Notes under the pieces: generated by a model
Told to the model about the DNA's origin: nothing
Database searches by the model: none
Seen by the model: only the letters and a program-made list of their open reading frames with translations
In this document: positions 38,377 to 47,365 of the stretch, one piece after another
Layout: the number at the start of each line of letters is the position of its first letter
How positions within the stretch are numbered: position 1 is the stretch's first letter
Source of the DNA: Gammaproteobacteria bacterium
Lineage (GTDB): Bacteria; Pseudomonadota; Gammaproteobacteria; Steroidobacterales; Steroidobacteraceae
NCBI GenBank assembly: GCA_947469285.1
Contig: CANIOW010000006.1
Span: 1 to 64,000 of the forward strand
Direction: 5' to 3'
Length of the DNA stretch: 64,000 nt
Program-made: the position numbers and the translations under genes

Positions 38377-39540
38377 CTAACCGCCCAGCGGCCGGAGCAT
38401 CGCTCGCGAAATAATGTGACGTTGAATCTCCGACGTGCCTTCCCAGATGCGCTCAACCCGCGCATCACGCCAGATACGCTCCAGCGGTAGGTCAGACATC
38501 AAACCCATGCCGCCATGAATCTGAATCGCCTCATCCGCCACAAAAGCGAGCATCTCGGTGGCTTTGAGCTTGGCCATGGCCATGTCCATATCGGTGGCCA
38601 ATTTCTGATCGAACTTCCAGGCCGCCTCAAAGGTGAGCAACTCTGCCGCCTTCAATTCCATGGCCATGTCCGCCAGTTTGAACGACACGCCCTGGAACTT
38701 TCCGATCTGTTGGCCGAACTGTTGGCGATCTACCGCCCACTGCTTGGCATGCTCCAGCGCGCGTTCGGCGCGACCGAGACAGGTGGCCGCCACCTGCAAG
38801 CGCGTGGCGCCCAGCCAATCGTTGGCTACCTCGAAGCCCTGATGGAGCTCGCCGAGAATCTGCGACTGGTGCACCCGACAGTCGCTGAACTCGAGGATGC
38901 TGTTGTGATAACCGCGGTGAGAGACATTCTTGTACCCCGGACGGATCGTGTATCCCGGCGTACCCTTGTCAATGATGAACGCCGTAATCAGCTTTTTCTT
39001 GCCACGCGGCGTCTCTTCCTCGCCGGTAGCCGCGTAAAGAATCACGAAATCGGCTTCGTCAGCATGACTAATGAAATGCTTGGTCCCGTTGATGATGAAA
39101 TACTCACCATCCCGACGCGCGTTAGTCTTCATGCCACGCACATCAGAACCGACGCCAGGCTCCGTCATCGCCATGCAGTCGGACCGTTCGCCGCGAACCG
39201 CCGGCAGCAGATATTTTTCTCGCTGCTCACCCGTACAGGCCATCAAGATGTTCGATGGCCGTGCCACGCACGTCCAGTGCAGCGCGTAATTTGCCCGACC
39301 AAGCTCGCGCTCGTAGAGTAGCCAAGTGAGGGTGTCGAGCCCGGCACCGCCCACCTCGGCAGGCATGTTGGCGGCGTAAAGCCCCGCCTCGATGGCCTTG
39401 GCCTTGATGGCGTCACGCAGCTCCGGGCGCAGCACGCCGGACTCTTCGACTTCTGCCTCATGTGGATACAGTTCATTGACGACAAAATCCCGGGTCGTCT
39501 GGATGATGAGCTGCTGCTCTTCGGTCAATGCGAATTCCAT
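38377..39540 (-). CDS. Acyl-CoA dehydrogenase
   Basis: FAD-dependent dehydrogenase, 387 aa, with the standard N-terminal helices (MEFALTEEQQLIIQTTRDFV), MTEPGVGSD FAD loop, RQQFGQQIGKFQ and C-terminal IHGGMGLMSD. The catalytic base is Glu367 in RIWEGTSEI. In context it would oxidise gamma-butyrobetainyl-CoA to crotonobetainyl-CoA. ATG 39540 fits the family start. The electron-transfer flavoprotein genes are not nearby. Confidence 0.9.
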   Translation of the reverse strand: MEFALTEEQQLIIQTTRDFVVNELYPHEAEVEESGVLRPELRDAIKAKAIEAGLYAANMPAEVGGAGLDTLTWLLYERELGRANYALHWTCVARPSNILMACTGEQREKYLLPAVRGERSDCMAMTEPGVGSDVRGMKTNARRDGEYFIINGTKHFISHADEADFVILYAATGEEETPRGKKKLITAFIIDKGTPGYTIRPGYKNVSHRGYHNSILEFSDCRVHQSQILGELHQGFEVANDWLGATRLQVAATCLGRAERALEHAKQWAVDRQQFGQQIGKFQGVSFKLADMAMELKAAELLTFEAAWKFDQKLATDMDMAMAKLKATEMLAFVADEAIQIHGGMGLMSDLPLERIWRDARVERIWEGTSEIQRHIISRAMLRPLGG

Positions 39541-39560
39541 GCGGGATTTCCTGTGCTGAA

Positions 39561-41048
39561 TCAGAGTGCGGCGGGCTTTTTCCGCAGCTGCATCACGCGA
39601 CCCAACCCGGATGGCGCAGCCAGCCGCTGATGCGCTTCCCAAATCGCCGACAAGGCCTCGAACAGCGCTGGTGCCATCGCGGTAACCTTGCTGGCCGCCT
39701 GGTTGACGTGTAGCTGCATGATCTCGTTGGTGGCAACCAATTCGCCGGTGACCGCGTGCAGCATGCGGTGGAACAGGTGCAGACGTTTTTCGTCGCAACC
39801 GACCAGCTGTGTTTCAATGCGAAATTTCTCACCCACCTTCATTTCCTGAAAGTAATTAAGGTGGGTCTCGGCCGTGAAAAAGGTATTGCCGGCAGCGCGG
39901 TACGCTTCGTCATCGCCGAGATAACGAAACAACGCATCCAAGCCATCGCCGAAGGCCACCAAGTAAGCCGAATCGGTCATGTGCCCGTTGTAATCCAACC
40001 AGGCAGTGAGCACCTCGCCATCCCACAAATGCAACGGCGCACTCACGTCATCACCTGCCACCCAGCGGCGAAAGCTGGCGTTGGATTTGGCTTCTTCGCG
40101 GGCCAGTACCTGACCGGAGCCAATACCGTGCTGCCGAAACAGCTTCATCATGTCCACTAAGATGTCGTTACGCTTGGACTCCAGCTGCGCCACGGTGCGC
40201 CCCGCCGCCTGCGCATCACAACCTTCTACGAGCCGCTGTTCCAGCGCTGCATTCCACTTGGGAAACGGCAGGTCAGTCCACGGCAACTCCAGGGTCGGAT
40301 CGAATTGTTTGATGAAATCGCGCATGCCACCTGGGCCACCGGCGACGTGGTAAGTCAGAAATGACCCCATGAACGCCCAGCGCATACCAGCCGAGTAAAC
40401 AATGGCGTCGTCGATATCGCCCGTGGTGCCGATATCCTTGTTCAGAATATGCAATGCCTCACGCCACAAGGCTTCTTGCAGGCGGTCACAAATGTAACCA
40501 TCAATCTCTTTCTTCAGCCGCAGGACATGCATCCCGATGGATTCAAAGTACTGGCCAGCGCGGTCCATTGCCCCAGCCGAGGTGCGTTCACCCGGCACCG
40601 TTTCCACCAGCGGCAACAAGTAAACCGGATTGAACGGATGGCCAATGATCACCCGCTCCGGATGGCGGCAAGCGGACTGTAGCCGCGTGGGCAAAAAACC
40701 CGAAGAGGACGAGGCGATAATGACGTCGGGGCGGGCCACGGCGTCGATGTCCCGAAACAGCTGTATTTTTAGCTCTTCTCGCTCAGGTGCAGCTTCATGT
40801 ACAAAGTCCGCTGTTGCGGCCATTGCGGCCAGATCCGTGGTGAAAGTCAGCGTACCCGGCGCGCCGACTTTACCGAGTAGTCGCGCCATAGAGGGCCAGG
40901 CCACAGCGATGGCCGCCCGCAACCGTGCTTCTGCGGCGGGAGAGACATCGTAGGCGATAACATCAAACCCGCGAATCAGCAGTCGAGCAGCCCAACCAGC
41001 ACCGATCAGTCCGGTGCCCGCAATGCCGACTGTCTTAATGGGTGTCAT
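39561..41048 (-). CDS. L-carnitine dehydrogenase fused to a hotdog thioesterase
   Basis: 495 aa. Residues 1-320 are a 3-hydroxyacyl-CoA-dehydrogenase-like L-carnitine dehydrogenase with Rossmann motif GIAGTGLIGAGWA (8-20), ASSSSGF and IGHPFNPVYLLPLVE. From about 340 there is a 4-hydroxybenzoyl-CoA-thioesterase-type hotdog domain (LDYNGHMTDSAYL near 352). The first half would oxidise L-carnitine to 3-dehydrocarnitine. In characterised carnitine pathways the thioesterase half hydrolyses betainyl-CoA made by the partner cleavage enzyme. It lies 3 bases after the BKACE gene. Confidence 0.9.
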   Translation of the reverse strand: MTPIKTVGIAGTGLIGAGWAARLLIRGFDVIAYDVSPAAEARLRAAIAVAWPSMARLLGKVGAPGTLTFTTDLAAMAATADFVHEAAPEREELKIQLFRDIDAVARPDVIIASSSSGFLPTRLQSACRHPERVIIGHPFNPVYLLPLVETVPGERTSAGAMDRAGQYFESIGMHVLRLKKEIDGYICDRLQEALWREALHILNKDIGTTGDIDDAIVYSAGMRWAFMGSFLTYHVAGGPGGMRDFIKQFDPTLELPWTDLPFPKWNAALEQRLVEGCDAQAAGRTVAQLESKRNDILVDMMKLFRQHGIGSGQVLAREEAKSNASFRRWVAGDDVSAPLHLWDGEVLTAWLDYNGHMTDSAYLVAFGDGLDALFRYLGDDEAYRAAGNTFFTAETHLNYFQEMKVGEKFRIETQLVGCDEKRLHLFHRMLHAVTGELVATNEIMQLHVNQAASKVTAMAPALFEALSAIWEAHQRLAAPSGLGRVMQLRKKPAAL

Positions 41049-41051
41049 GAC

Positions 41052-41945
41052 TTAAGCCCGTGCCGGCAGTTCGAGTAATTCACGCGCCTCGGCGGGCGTG
41101 GCCACTTTGGAGCCGAGTAGCTCGATGACTTTAACCGCCTTGTCGACCAGCGTGCCGTTGGAAGCAAACACCCCTCGCTCCAAATACAGGTTGTCTTCCA
41201 GTCCGACGCGGACGTGGCCGCCCAGCAGCGCCGCTTGCGCAACGGCGCGGAACTGGTTTTGGCCGATAGAAAATGCCGCCCAGATAGCATCCTTGGGCAA
41301 TTGCGCCTTTTGGTAGGCCATGGTTTCCGGATCGTACGGCGCGCCCCAGGGAATGCCGAGACATAACTGAAACAACGGACGACCATCGATCAGACCTTCC
41401 GCCACCATCTGCTTGGCGAACCAAAGATTGCCTGAATCGAAGATCTCCATCTCCGGCTTCACGCCATAAGATTTGATCAGTTTGGCCTGCTCACGTAACT
41501 GCATCGGCGTCATGACCACTATCCCGTTGCCGTCGCCAAAGTTGAGCGAACCGCAGTCAATCGTGCAGAGGTCCGGGCGGATCTCTTTGACATGCTCCAA
41601 GCGCTCCAAGGGACCGACAAGGTCAGTGAACTCTTCACGAAATGCACGCGGCGTTTCACCCTCGCCAATCCACAGATCGCCGCCCATGCCGGCGGTGAGG
41701 TTGATGATTAACTCTCGATTCTGGTCACGCACACGCTCCACCACCTCACGGTAGAGATGTGTGCCGCGGCAGCCCTTGCCCGTCAAGGGGTCGCGAACGT
41801 GTATGTGCACCACCGCCGCCCCCGCCGCCGCCGCTTCCAGCGAAGCATTAGCGATCTGCTCGGGGGTTACCGGCACGGCCGGATGCTTGCCAACGGTGTC
41901 GCCGGCGCCGGTGACAGCGCAGGTGATGATAATTTTCTTGTGCAT
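41052..41945 (-). CDS. 3-keto-5-aminohexanoate cleavage family enzyme (BKACE), likely dehydrocarnitine cleavage
   Basis: 297-aa TIM-barrel beta-keto acid cleavage enzyme. [16 protein letters not shown], the zinc-binding HIHVRDP (H47, H49), [10 protein letters not shown] and [11 protein letters not shown] are family signatures. BKACE enzymes act on a beta-keto acid plus acetyl-CoA; beside a carnitine dehydrogenase the likely substrate is 3-dehydrocarnitine, giving betainyl-CoA and acetoacetate. ATG 41945 has a GGAGG ribosome site. It is the first gene of the operon, divergent from the cdhR-like regulator. Confidence 0.9.
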   Translation of the reverse strand: MHKKIIITCAVTGAGDTVGKHPAVPVTPEQIANASLEAAAAGAAVVHIHVRDPLTGKGCRGTHLYREVVERVRDQNRELIINLTAGMGGDLWIGEGETPRAFREEFTDLVGPLERLEHVKEIRPDLCTIDCGSLNFGDGNGIVVMTPMQLREQAKLIKSYGVKPEMEIFDSGNLWFAKQMVAEGLIDGRPLFQLCLGIPWGAPYDPETMAYQKAQLPKDAIWAAFSIGQNQFRAVAQAALLGGHVRVGLEDNLYLERGVFASNGTLVDKAVKVIELLGSKVATPAEARELLELPARA

Positions 41946-42000
41946 GAGAATCCTCCAGTGACCGGCAGAGTACGGCACCCAGCCACCCATATAGTTGATT

Positions 42001-42031
42001 TTTTTCGCCATTAAGTGGATATTTTCCGCCA
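42001..42031. promoter_or_regulatory. Direct repeats between the BKACE operon and its regulator
   Basis: TTTTTCGCCA (42001-42010) and TTTTCCGCCA (42022-42031) are direct repeats 21 bp apart, two helical turns, as expected for an AraC-family activator. On the minus strand the proximal repeat lies just upstream of a TATATG -10-like hexamer (41993-41988), so it would cover the -35 region of the operon promoter. Confidence 0.6.
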
Positions 42032-42970
42032 ATGGCTACTTACGACGTCGTCTTCATTCTGGTCCCCCGGTTCTCGATGATTGCGCTTTACGGCGCACTG
42101 GAGCCGCTGCGTGTTGCCAACCGGTTTGCCGGCGAGGTTTTTTCCTGGCGGTTCATTTCAGCCGAGGGGCAGCCCGTCGCAGCTTCGAACGATATTCCCG
42201 TTTCCGTCAGTGGCGACCTCCAGGCCATTGGCCAGCCGGCCATGGTCGTGCTGTCGGCCAGCTACGAGCATGAGCGCGGCCAGACCCGTGCGCTGCGCAA
42301 CACTTTGCGCCGCCTTGCACGAGAGCAGGTCACGCTGATTGGGATCGATACCGCTCCATTCCTGCTCGCCGAGGCGGGCGTGCTGGATGGGCACCGCGCC
42401 ACCTGCCACTGGGAGAGTCTGCCGGGCTTCCGCGAGAGTTACCCACGCGTGCGGGTTACGCAGTCGTTATATGAAATTGACCACGGTCGAGTCACCTGCG
42501 CTGGCGGCTCTGCCGCCATCGACATGATGCTGGCGCTCATCGAAAACCTGCTTGGCAAGGCACTTGCCGTCATCGTGGCCGATCAGTTACTGCATTTTCG
42601 CGAATCCGGTGAACGCTTTCAGGGCCGTGCGCCGGCCCGAGCGCGGCATGGCACGGACGACCCGCGACTGTTGTCGATTATCGCCGCCATGGAGGACACC
42701 ACCGAAGAACCCATCACGGCCGCTGCATTGGCTGCCATCGGCGGGTTGTCGCTGCGCCAAATGGAGCGGCTGTTCCATGACCGACTCGGACAGCGGCCCA
42801 TAGGCTATTACCGCCAGTTGCGGCTCGAAAAAGCCGCGCGCTTACTGCGTTACTCACACTTGAGCGTGCGCGATGTCTCGCTGGCTTGTGGGTTCTCGTC
42901 GCTGGCGCCATTTTGTCGGGCATTTCGCGACTGGCATGGCGCCACACCCAGAACCTTCAGGCGCTCCTGA
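42032..42970 (+). CDS. GlxA/CdhR-type AraC family transcriptional regulator
   Basis: 312 aa: an N-terminal DJ-1/PfpI (class I amidotransferase-like) domain (about 1-170) and a C-terminal AraC helix-turn-helix (about 215-310) with [20 protein letters not shown] and [14 protein letters not shown]. It resembles CdhR, the activator of carnitine dehydrogenase genes. It is divergent from the carnitine operon with only 86 bases between starts. There is no good ribosome site before ATG 42032 and the distal operator repeat reaches the start codon, suggesting autoregulation or a later start. Confidence 0.9.
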   Translation: MATYDVVFILVPRFSMIALYGALEPLRVANRFAGEVFSWRFISAEGQPVAASNDIPVSVSGDLQAIGQPAMVVLSASYEHERGQTRALRNTLRRLAREQVTLIGIDTAPFLLAEAGVLDGHRATCHWESLPGFRESYPRVRVTQSLYEIDHGRVTCAGGSAAIDMMLALIENLLGKALAVIVADQLLHFRESGERFQGRAPARARHGTDDPRLLSIIAAMEDTTEEPITAAALAAIGGLSLRQMERLFHDRLGQRPIGYYRQLRLEKAARLLRYSHLSVRDVSLACGFSSLAPFCRAFRDWHGATPRTFRRS

Positions 42971-43038
42971 AGGTGACGCCACCGGAAAACCTCCACGTGG
43001 CGCCCGTCACCGTTATGATTCAGCGACAGCGAGGGCCC

Positions 43039-43395
43039 ATGGAAATCACACGACTGCTCCGCCTGAACGACACTGCCCCGGCAGTCGAAGAGTATTTTAT
43101 CGCGCCGGAGAAGCTGTTGGAGGGCAACCCACTCCAGCAAGTGTGGCTACAGTACACGGACCAGTCTGGAAAATTCTTTGCCGGCCTCTGGCGCAGTGAA
43201 CCAGGTCGCTGGTCGATTCATTACACCGAAGAAGAGTACTGCGAGCTACTGACAGGGGTGAGCATCATTACTGACACCCATGGGCTTTCCACCACACTGC
43301 ACCCCGGCGACCGCTGGATACTTCCACGCGGCTTTACCGGCACCTGGGAAGTGGTAGAAACTAGCAGCAAGCGCTTTGTCATCTATGAACCCTAA
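43039..43395 (+). CDS. Cupin domain protein (DUF861-like)
   Basis: 118-aa small beta-barrel protein. GRWSIHYTEEEYCELLTG and LHPGDRWILPRGFTGTWEV match the DUF861 cupin group related to ureidoglycine aminohydrolase. Metal-site histidines are sparse, so catalysis is uncertain. ATG 43039 is preceded by GCGAGGG. It lies 68 bases after the regulator on the same strand; whether it belongs to betaine metabolism is unknown. Confidence 0.82.
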   Translation: MEITRLLRLNDTAPAVEEYFIAPEKLLEGNPLQQVWLQYTDQSGKFFAGLWRSEPGRWSIHYTEEEYCELLTGVSIITDTHGLSTTLHPGDRWILPRGFTGTWEVVETSSKRFVIYEP

Positions 43396-43419
43396 ACACC
43401 CAGCCGAGCATTGCCCGCC

Positions 43420-43839
43420 ATGACACCAGAAGCTCATCTCGCGATTGTGCGCCACTGGATACAGATGGCAGAGGCGGGGTTCATCGGTGACTTCACCGAA
43501 GTCTTTTCCACCAACTACGCCGGGCATTTGGCTGGGCGCATTCATCTGGACCTAGAAGCGCTTAAGCAGACTGAGCTGGGGTTTGGTGTGTCGTTCACGG
43601 GCACCACACGCGTCATCGATGAGTTATGGGCCAGTGGTGACCGGGCGGTCATGCGCATCACGACGCGCGCTCACCACACCGGCGATTTCCGCGGCCTGGC
43701 CGCTACCGGCCGAGCGATTGTCTTCACCGCCATCGTCATTTACCGCTTTGAGAACGGCAAGATTGCCGAATCCTGGACCGAACTCGACCTGGCCGGACTG
43801 TTGCAGCAACTCACACCGGCAGTGGCCGGGACAACCTGA
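43420..43839 (+). CDS. SnoaL-like / ester cyclase family protein
   Basis: 139-aa NTF2-like fold protein. AEGG-type SnoaL features appear as FIGDFTEVFSTNYAGH, ELWASGDRAVMRITTRAHHT, GRAIVFTAIVIYRFENGKI and AESWTELD. These proteins range from polyketide cyclases to proteins of unknown function; no substrate can be named. ATG 43420 is preferred to an in-frame TTG at 43411. It starts 24 bases after the cupin gene. Confidence 0.82.
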   Translation: MTPEAHLAIVRHWIQMAEAGFIGDFTEVFSTNYAGHLAGRIHLDLEALKQTELGFGVSFTGTTRVIDELWASGDRAVMRITTRAHHTGDFRGLAATGRAIVFTAIVIYRFENGKIAESWTELDLAGLLQQLTPAVAGTT

Positions 43840-43864
43840 ACCAGCGGTCAGCAAGGCCGCTTTT

Positions 43865-44209
43865 ATGTACGAACATCACCACCAACCAATGATCACGCGC
43901 TCCAGATTCATGCGCCGCATGGCACTGCACGCCGTCATTGCTCTAGCACTCCTTGGCGGATCGCTGGGCTTAGGAGTGGCGGGTTTTATGGCTTTTGATC
44001 AGCGTAGCGCGCTGGATGCGCTGCTGAACGCCGCGATGCTGCTGGGCGGCATGGGTCCCGTCGGTGACTTCAGCACAGACCCAGGCAAACTCTTCGGTGC
44101 GGCCTATGCCCTGTATGCCGGACTCATCTTCATTGTCTGCGCCGCCCTGCTGCTGACGCCGGTTCTGCACCGCTTGCTACACAGCCTGCATCTTGAGGCA
44201 ACCGAGTAA
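43865..44209 (+). CDS. Small two-helix membrane protein, unknown function
   Basis: 114 aa. A His-rich N-terminus (YEHHHQP) and basic stretch precede two hydrophobic helices (about 21-43 and 78-102). Between them, LDALLNAAMLLGGMGPVGDF resembles the re-entrant pore-helix/filter layout of 2TM ion channels, but the TVGYG filter is absent. I recognise the pattern from uncharacterised proteobacterial proteins only. It ends 22 bases before the convergent RIO kinase gene. Confidence 0.75.
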   Translation: MYEHHHQPMITRSRFMRRMALHAVIALALLGGSLGLGVAGFMAFDQRSALDALLNAAMLLGGMGPVGDFSTDPGKLFGAAYALYAGLIFIVCAALLLTPVLHRLLHSLHLEATE

Positions 44210-44231
44210 AACGACTGGGTGGCGCATCGCG

Positions 44232-45086
44232 TCAAGAATCTTCCGCCTCAGCACGCCGGCGCTCACGCTCTTCGGCCTCGAAGCGCTCGTCTTCGATGTG
44301 CTCAAGCACCGCATCCACGTCAATCTCGCTAACGTCAAACACGAAACGACCGGTGAGCTGGCTCTCGGGGGTTAACTCGCCCGCACTGTAAAGTGCCCAC
44401 ATTTCATGCGCATAGTGAGTTTCCAGGAGCTCGGGCGCCGCGCGCCCAAACGTCTCGCGCATATTGTTCACGTCGCGCTCAAGCATCTGGAAGGCGTTGT
44501 TGTTGCTCGAGGCATTCACGGCCTGCGGCAGGTCAATGATGACTGGCCCGGCGGCGTCGAGCAGCACGTTGAACTCCGACAGGTCGCCATGAATGACGCC
44601 AGCGCAGAGCATCAGCACGATCTGCCGAACCATAAAGGCATGCCATTCCAGCGCTTGTACCGGGCTCATCTCGATGTCGTTGAGGCGCGGCGCAGGCAGG
44701 CCATCACCATCCACGAGCAGCTCCATGAGCAGCACCCCATCAAAGATGCCAAACGGCTGCGGCACACGCACACCCGCCTTGGTCAATTTGTAAAGCGCAT
44801 CCACCTCGGCATTTTTCCACTCCGCTTCCTGCACGCTACGCCCATGACGCCCGCCTTTGCCCATGGCACGCGCGTCACGACTACCGCGCACCGTGCGTCC
44901 TTCCTGGTATTGCGCCAGCTTATGGAAACCACGGTCATTGCTGTCCTTATAGACCTTGGCACAGCGAATTTCATTGCCACAGGCCACCAGAAACACTGAG
45001 GCTTCCTTGCCACTCTTGAGGCGCCGAATGACCGAATCGACGATACCGTCGTGTACCAGCGGCTGCAGCTCTTTGGGAATTTTCAT
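44232..45086 (-). CDS. RIO1-family serine protein kinase
   Basis: 284-aa atypical protein kinase. The ATP-site SGKEASVFLVACG, catalytic loop IHGDLSEFNVLLD and metal-binding IIDLPQAV are RIO hallmarks. Bacterial RIO kinases are little studied; a stress role has been suggested for the Pseudomonas homologue. The C-terminus is highly charged (EAEERERRRAEAE). ATG 45086 overlaps the upstream glycosylase stop by 4 bases, implying translational coupling. Confidence 0.9.
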   Translation of the reverse strand: MKIPKELQPLVHDGIVDSVIRRLKSGKEASVFLVACGNEIRCAKVYKDSNDRGFHKLAQYQEGRTVRGSRDARAMGKGGRHGRSVQEAEWKNAEVDALYKLTKAGVRVPQPFGIFDGVLLMELLVDGDGLPAPRLNDIEMSPVQALEWHAFMVRQIVLMLCAGVIHGDLSEFNVLLDAAGPVIIDLPQAVNASSNNNAFQMLERDVNNMRETFGRAAPELLETHYAHEMWALYSAGELTPESQLTGRFVFDVSEIDVDAVLEHIEDERFEAEERERRRAEAEDS

Positions 45087-45769
45087 CGTGTGGCCGTCTT
45101 GCGAGCAGCGCGGCGCGGCGGCGCTGGCAGCTGTCCAGCCTTGTGCAAATCTACTGCCCGCCACAGGTACCACGCCGCTGTAGTGCGGTAGGGCGCCCAG
45201 CGCGCGCCAAACGTCCCCAGCGCCTTCGCGGTAGGTAGTTCGCGTTTAGCGTAAGCCAGGCGAAAACCATTCTGCACACCGTAATCCGCCACCGGCAGTA
45301 CGTCTGGCCGACCCAGCGTGAACATCAAGAACATCTCCACCGTCCAGCGGCCTACGCCGCGCACCTGCAGCAGGCGTTCGATGAGTGCTTCGTCGTCGAG
45401 ACCTGCCACTTGCCGACGCGGCGGCACGATACCTGCCAGCGTCTTGCTGGCCACATCTTTGACCGCCAGCGTCTTGGCACGCGACAAACCCACCCCACGC
45501 AAGGCCTCATCGGTCGTCGCCAATACGGCCTCGGGCCGTGGATAGCGGCTGCGTGGCAAGCGGTCCGGCTGCAGATACAAAGCTTGGAAACGCCGCAGGA
45601 TGGCCGCTGCAGCAGTGCCGTTGAGCTGCTGATGTGCTATCGCAGACAACAGCGACTCATACGGCTGACGTCGTGGCACGGGCCGCAGCGTGCACGGGCC
45701 GGCCGCACGAATGAGACCGGCCATCACGGGGTCGGCAGCCGTCAGCGCTGCCTCCGTCGCCGGGTTCAC
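45083..45769 (-). CDS. DNA-3-methyladenine glycosylase II-like (HhH-GPD) protein
   Basis: 228-aa base-excision glycosylase of the AlkA type. LLSAIAHQQLNGTAAAAI opens the domain; the helix-hairpin-helix LLQVRGVGRWTVEMFLMFT is followed by the catalytic Asp in LPVADYGVQNG. No Fe-S cluster cysteines are present. Expected to remove alkylated purines from DNA. It lies 51 bases downstream of rho and overlaps the RIO kinase gene. Confidence 0.92.
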   Translation of the reverse strand: MNPATEAALTAADPVMAGLIRAAGPCTLRPVPRRQPYESLLSAIAHQQLNGTAAAAILRRFQALYLQPDRLPRSRYPRPEAVLATTDEALRGVGLSRAKTLAVKDVASKTLAGIVPPRRQVAGLDDEALIERLLQVRGVGRWTVEMFLMFTLGRPDVLPVADYGVQNGFRLAYAKRELPTAKALGTFGARWAPYRTTAAWYLWRAVDLHKAGQLPAPPRRAARKTATR

Positions 45770-45820
45770 CGGCGCACCCTCACCGACAAGATGGACAGAC
45801 AGGCCATCGCACCCGTCCAG

Positions 45821-47365
45821 TCAACCACGCTTCATCGAATCGAAGAATTCGCCGTTGGTCTTGGTGTCCTTCATCTTGTCGATCAGGAACTCCACGGCCG
45901 CCAACTCGTCCATTGGATGCAGCAATTTACGCAGAATCCAGATCTTCTGCAGTTCGTCGGCTGCAGTGATGAGTTCCTCGCGACGCGTCCCGCTGCGATT
46001 GATATTCACGGCGGGGAAGACACGCCTCTCGGCAATACGCCGGTCGAGGTGGATTTCACTATTGCCGGTTCCCTTGAACTCTTCGAAGATCACGTCATCC
46101 ATGCGCGAACCGGTGTCGATGAGCGCCGTGGCAATGATGGTGAGCGAGCCGCCCTCCTCCACGTTACGCGCTGCGCCGAAGAAGCGCTTCGGGCGTTGCA
46201 AGGCGTTGGCGTCTACACCACCCGTGAGCACCTTGCCAGAACTCGGCACCACCGTGTTGTAGGCACGGGCTAGACGGGTAATAGAGTCGAGCAAGATCAC
46301 CACGTCGCGTTTGTGCTCCACCAGACGCTTGGCTTTTTCGATCACCATTTCCGCGACCTGCACATGCCGACTAGCCGGTTCGTCGAAAGTGGAGGCCACC
46401 ACTTCGCCCTTCACGGTGCGCGACATCTCGGTCACTTCCTCGGGCCGCTCGTCGATCAGCAGCACGATCAGGTAAACATCGGGGTGATTAAAGGTGATGC
46501 TGGTGGCAATGTTCTGCAGCAGCATCGTCTTGCCCGCTTTCGGCGGGGAGACGATCAGGCCACGCTGGCCCTTACCCAGCGGTGCGCACAAATCAATCAC
46601 GCGCGCCGTCATGTCCTCCGTGCTGCCATTGCCGCGCTCGAGCTTCAGCCGCAAAGTGGGGTGCAGCGGCGTCAGGTTCTCGAACAGAACCTTGTTGCGC
46701 CCACCCTCGGGCACGTCGAAATTAATTTCGCCGACCTTCAGCAAGGCAAAGTAACGCTCTCCGTCCTTAGGCGGACGGATAAGCCCCGAAAGGCTGTCAC
46801 CCGTGCGCAGATTGAAACGGCGTATCTGGCTCGGGCTGAGATAGATGTCATCCGGACCCGCGAGGTAGCTGCCGTCGGCAGAACGCAGAAAACCGAAGCC
46901 ATCCGAGAGGATTTCCAGCACGCCTTCGCCGTAGATATCTTCACCGTTGCGGGCATGCGCCTTGAGCAACGAGAAGATCACGTCCTGCTTGCGCTGACGC
47001 GCGACGTTTTCCACGCCAAGGGCTTCACACATCCGCACCAGTTCACTGATGGGCTTGCGCTTCAGATCATTCAGGCTCATGAGCCGGCGAACCCGCTCCA
47101 GCTCTACCGGGGAAATAGTTCCCAGGTCTTCGCCGTCACCCATATCCTCCGGCAAGCCACCTTGGTCGAAACCCTCGTTACCTTGGTTGCCATAGTTGCC
47201 GCCGCGATTGCCGCCACCGCGGTTGCCGCCGCGATTGCCGCGTCGGGGACCTTTAGGCCGGTTACCGCCGCCGCCCTGGCCACCACCCCCTTGTCCGCCG
47301 CCACCTTGGCCACCACCCCCTTGACCGCCGCCACCGCCGCCTTGGTTACCGAGATAGCCCCTCAC
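45821..47365 (-). CDS. rho: Transcription termination factor Rho with glycine-rich N-terminal extension
   Basis: Hexameric RNA translocase that terminates transcription, 514 aa against 419 in E. coli. The conventional Rho sequence begins at [15 protein letters not shown] (residue 96) and is complete, with DGFGFLRS in the RNA-binding fold, Walker [10 protein letters not shown] and C-terminal [11 protein letters not shown]. Residues 1-95 are extra: GGGGQ repeats (about 8-34), an Arg/Gly/Asn-rich stretch (35-62) and an acidic segment. The GTG start at 47365 overlaps the trxA stop as GTGA, which supports the long form; ATG 47080 would give the conventional length but has a poorly spaced ribosome site. 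Confidence 0.95.
   Translation of the reverse strand: MRGYLGNQGGGGGGQGGGGQGGGGQGGGGQGGGGNRPKGPRRGNRGGNRGGGNRGGNYGNQGNEGFDQGGLPEDMGDGEDLGTISPVELERVRRLMSLNDLKRKPISELVRMCEALGVENVARQRKQDVIFSLLKAHARNGEDIYGEGVLEILSDGFGFLRSADGSYLAGPDDIYLSPSQIRRFNLRTGDSLSGLIRPPKDGERYFALLKVGEINFDVPEGGRNKVLFENLTPLHPTLRLKLERGNGSTEDMTARVIDLCAPLGKGQRGLIVSPPKAGKTMLLQNIATSITFNHPDVYLIVLLIDERPEEVTEMSRTVKGEVVASTFDEPASRHVQVAEMVIEKAKRLVEHKRDVVILLDSITRLARAYNTVVPSSGKVLTGGVDANALQRPKRFFGAARNVEEGGSLTIIATALIDTGSRMDDVIFEEFKGTGNSEIHLDRRIAERRVFPAVNINRSGTRREELITAADELQKIWILRKLLHPMDELAAVEFLIDKMKDTKTNGEFFDSMKRG
47276..47335. repeat. Two 30-bp tandem repeats in the rho 5' region
   Basis: 47276-47305 and 47306-47335 are identical at 28 of 30 positions and encode the GGGGQ repeats of the Rho extension. 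Such an array can change length in 30-bp steps without disturbing the frame. Confidence 0.85.

Noticed and set aside
35532-43839. Carnitine region as a recent genomic island
   Set aside because: No integrase, tRNA, attachment repeats or visibly different base composition at either edge.
47276-47335. Possible CRISPR repeat pair
   Set aside because: The 30-bp units are directly adjacent with no spacers and encode GGGGQ repeats of Rho.
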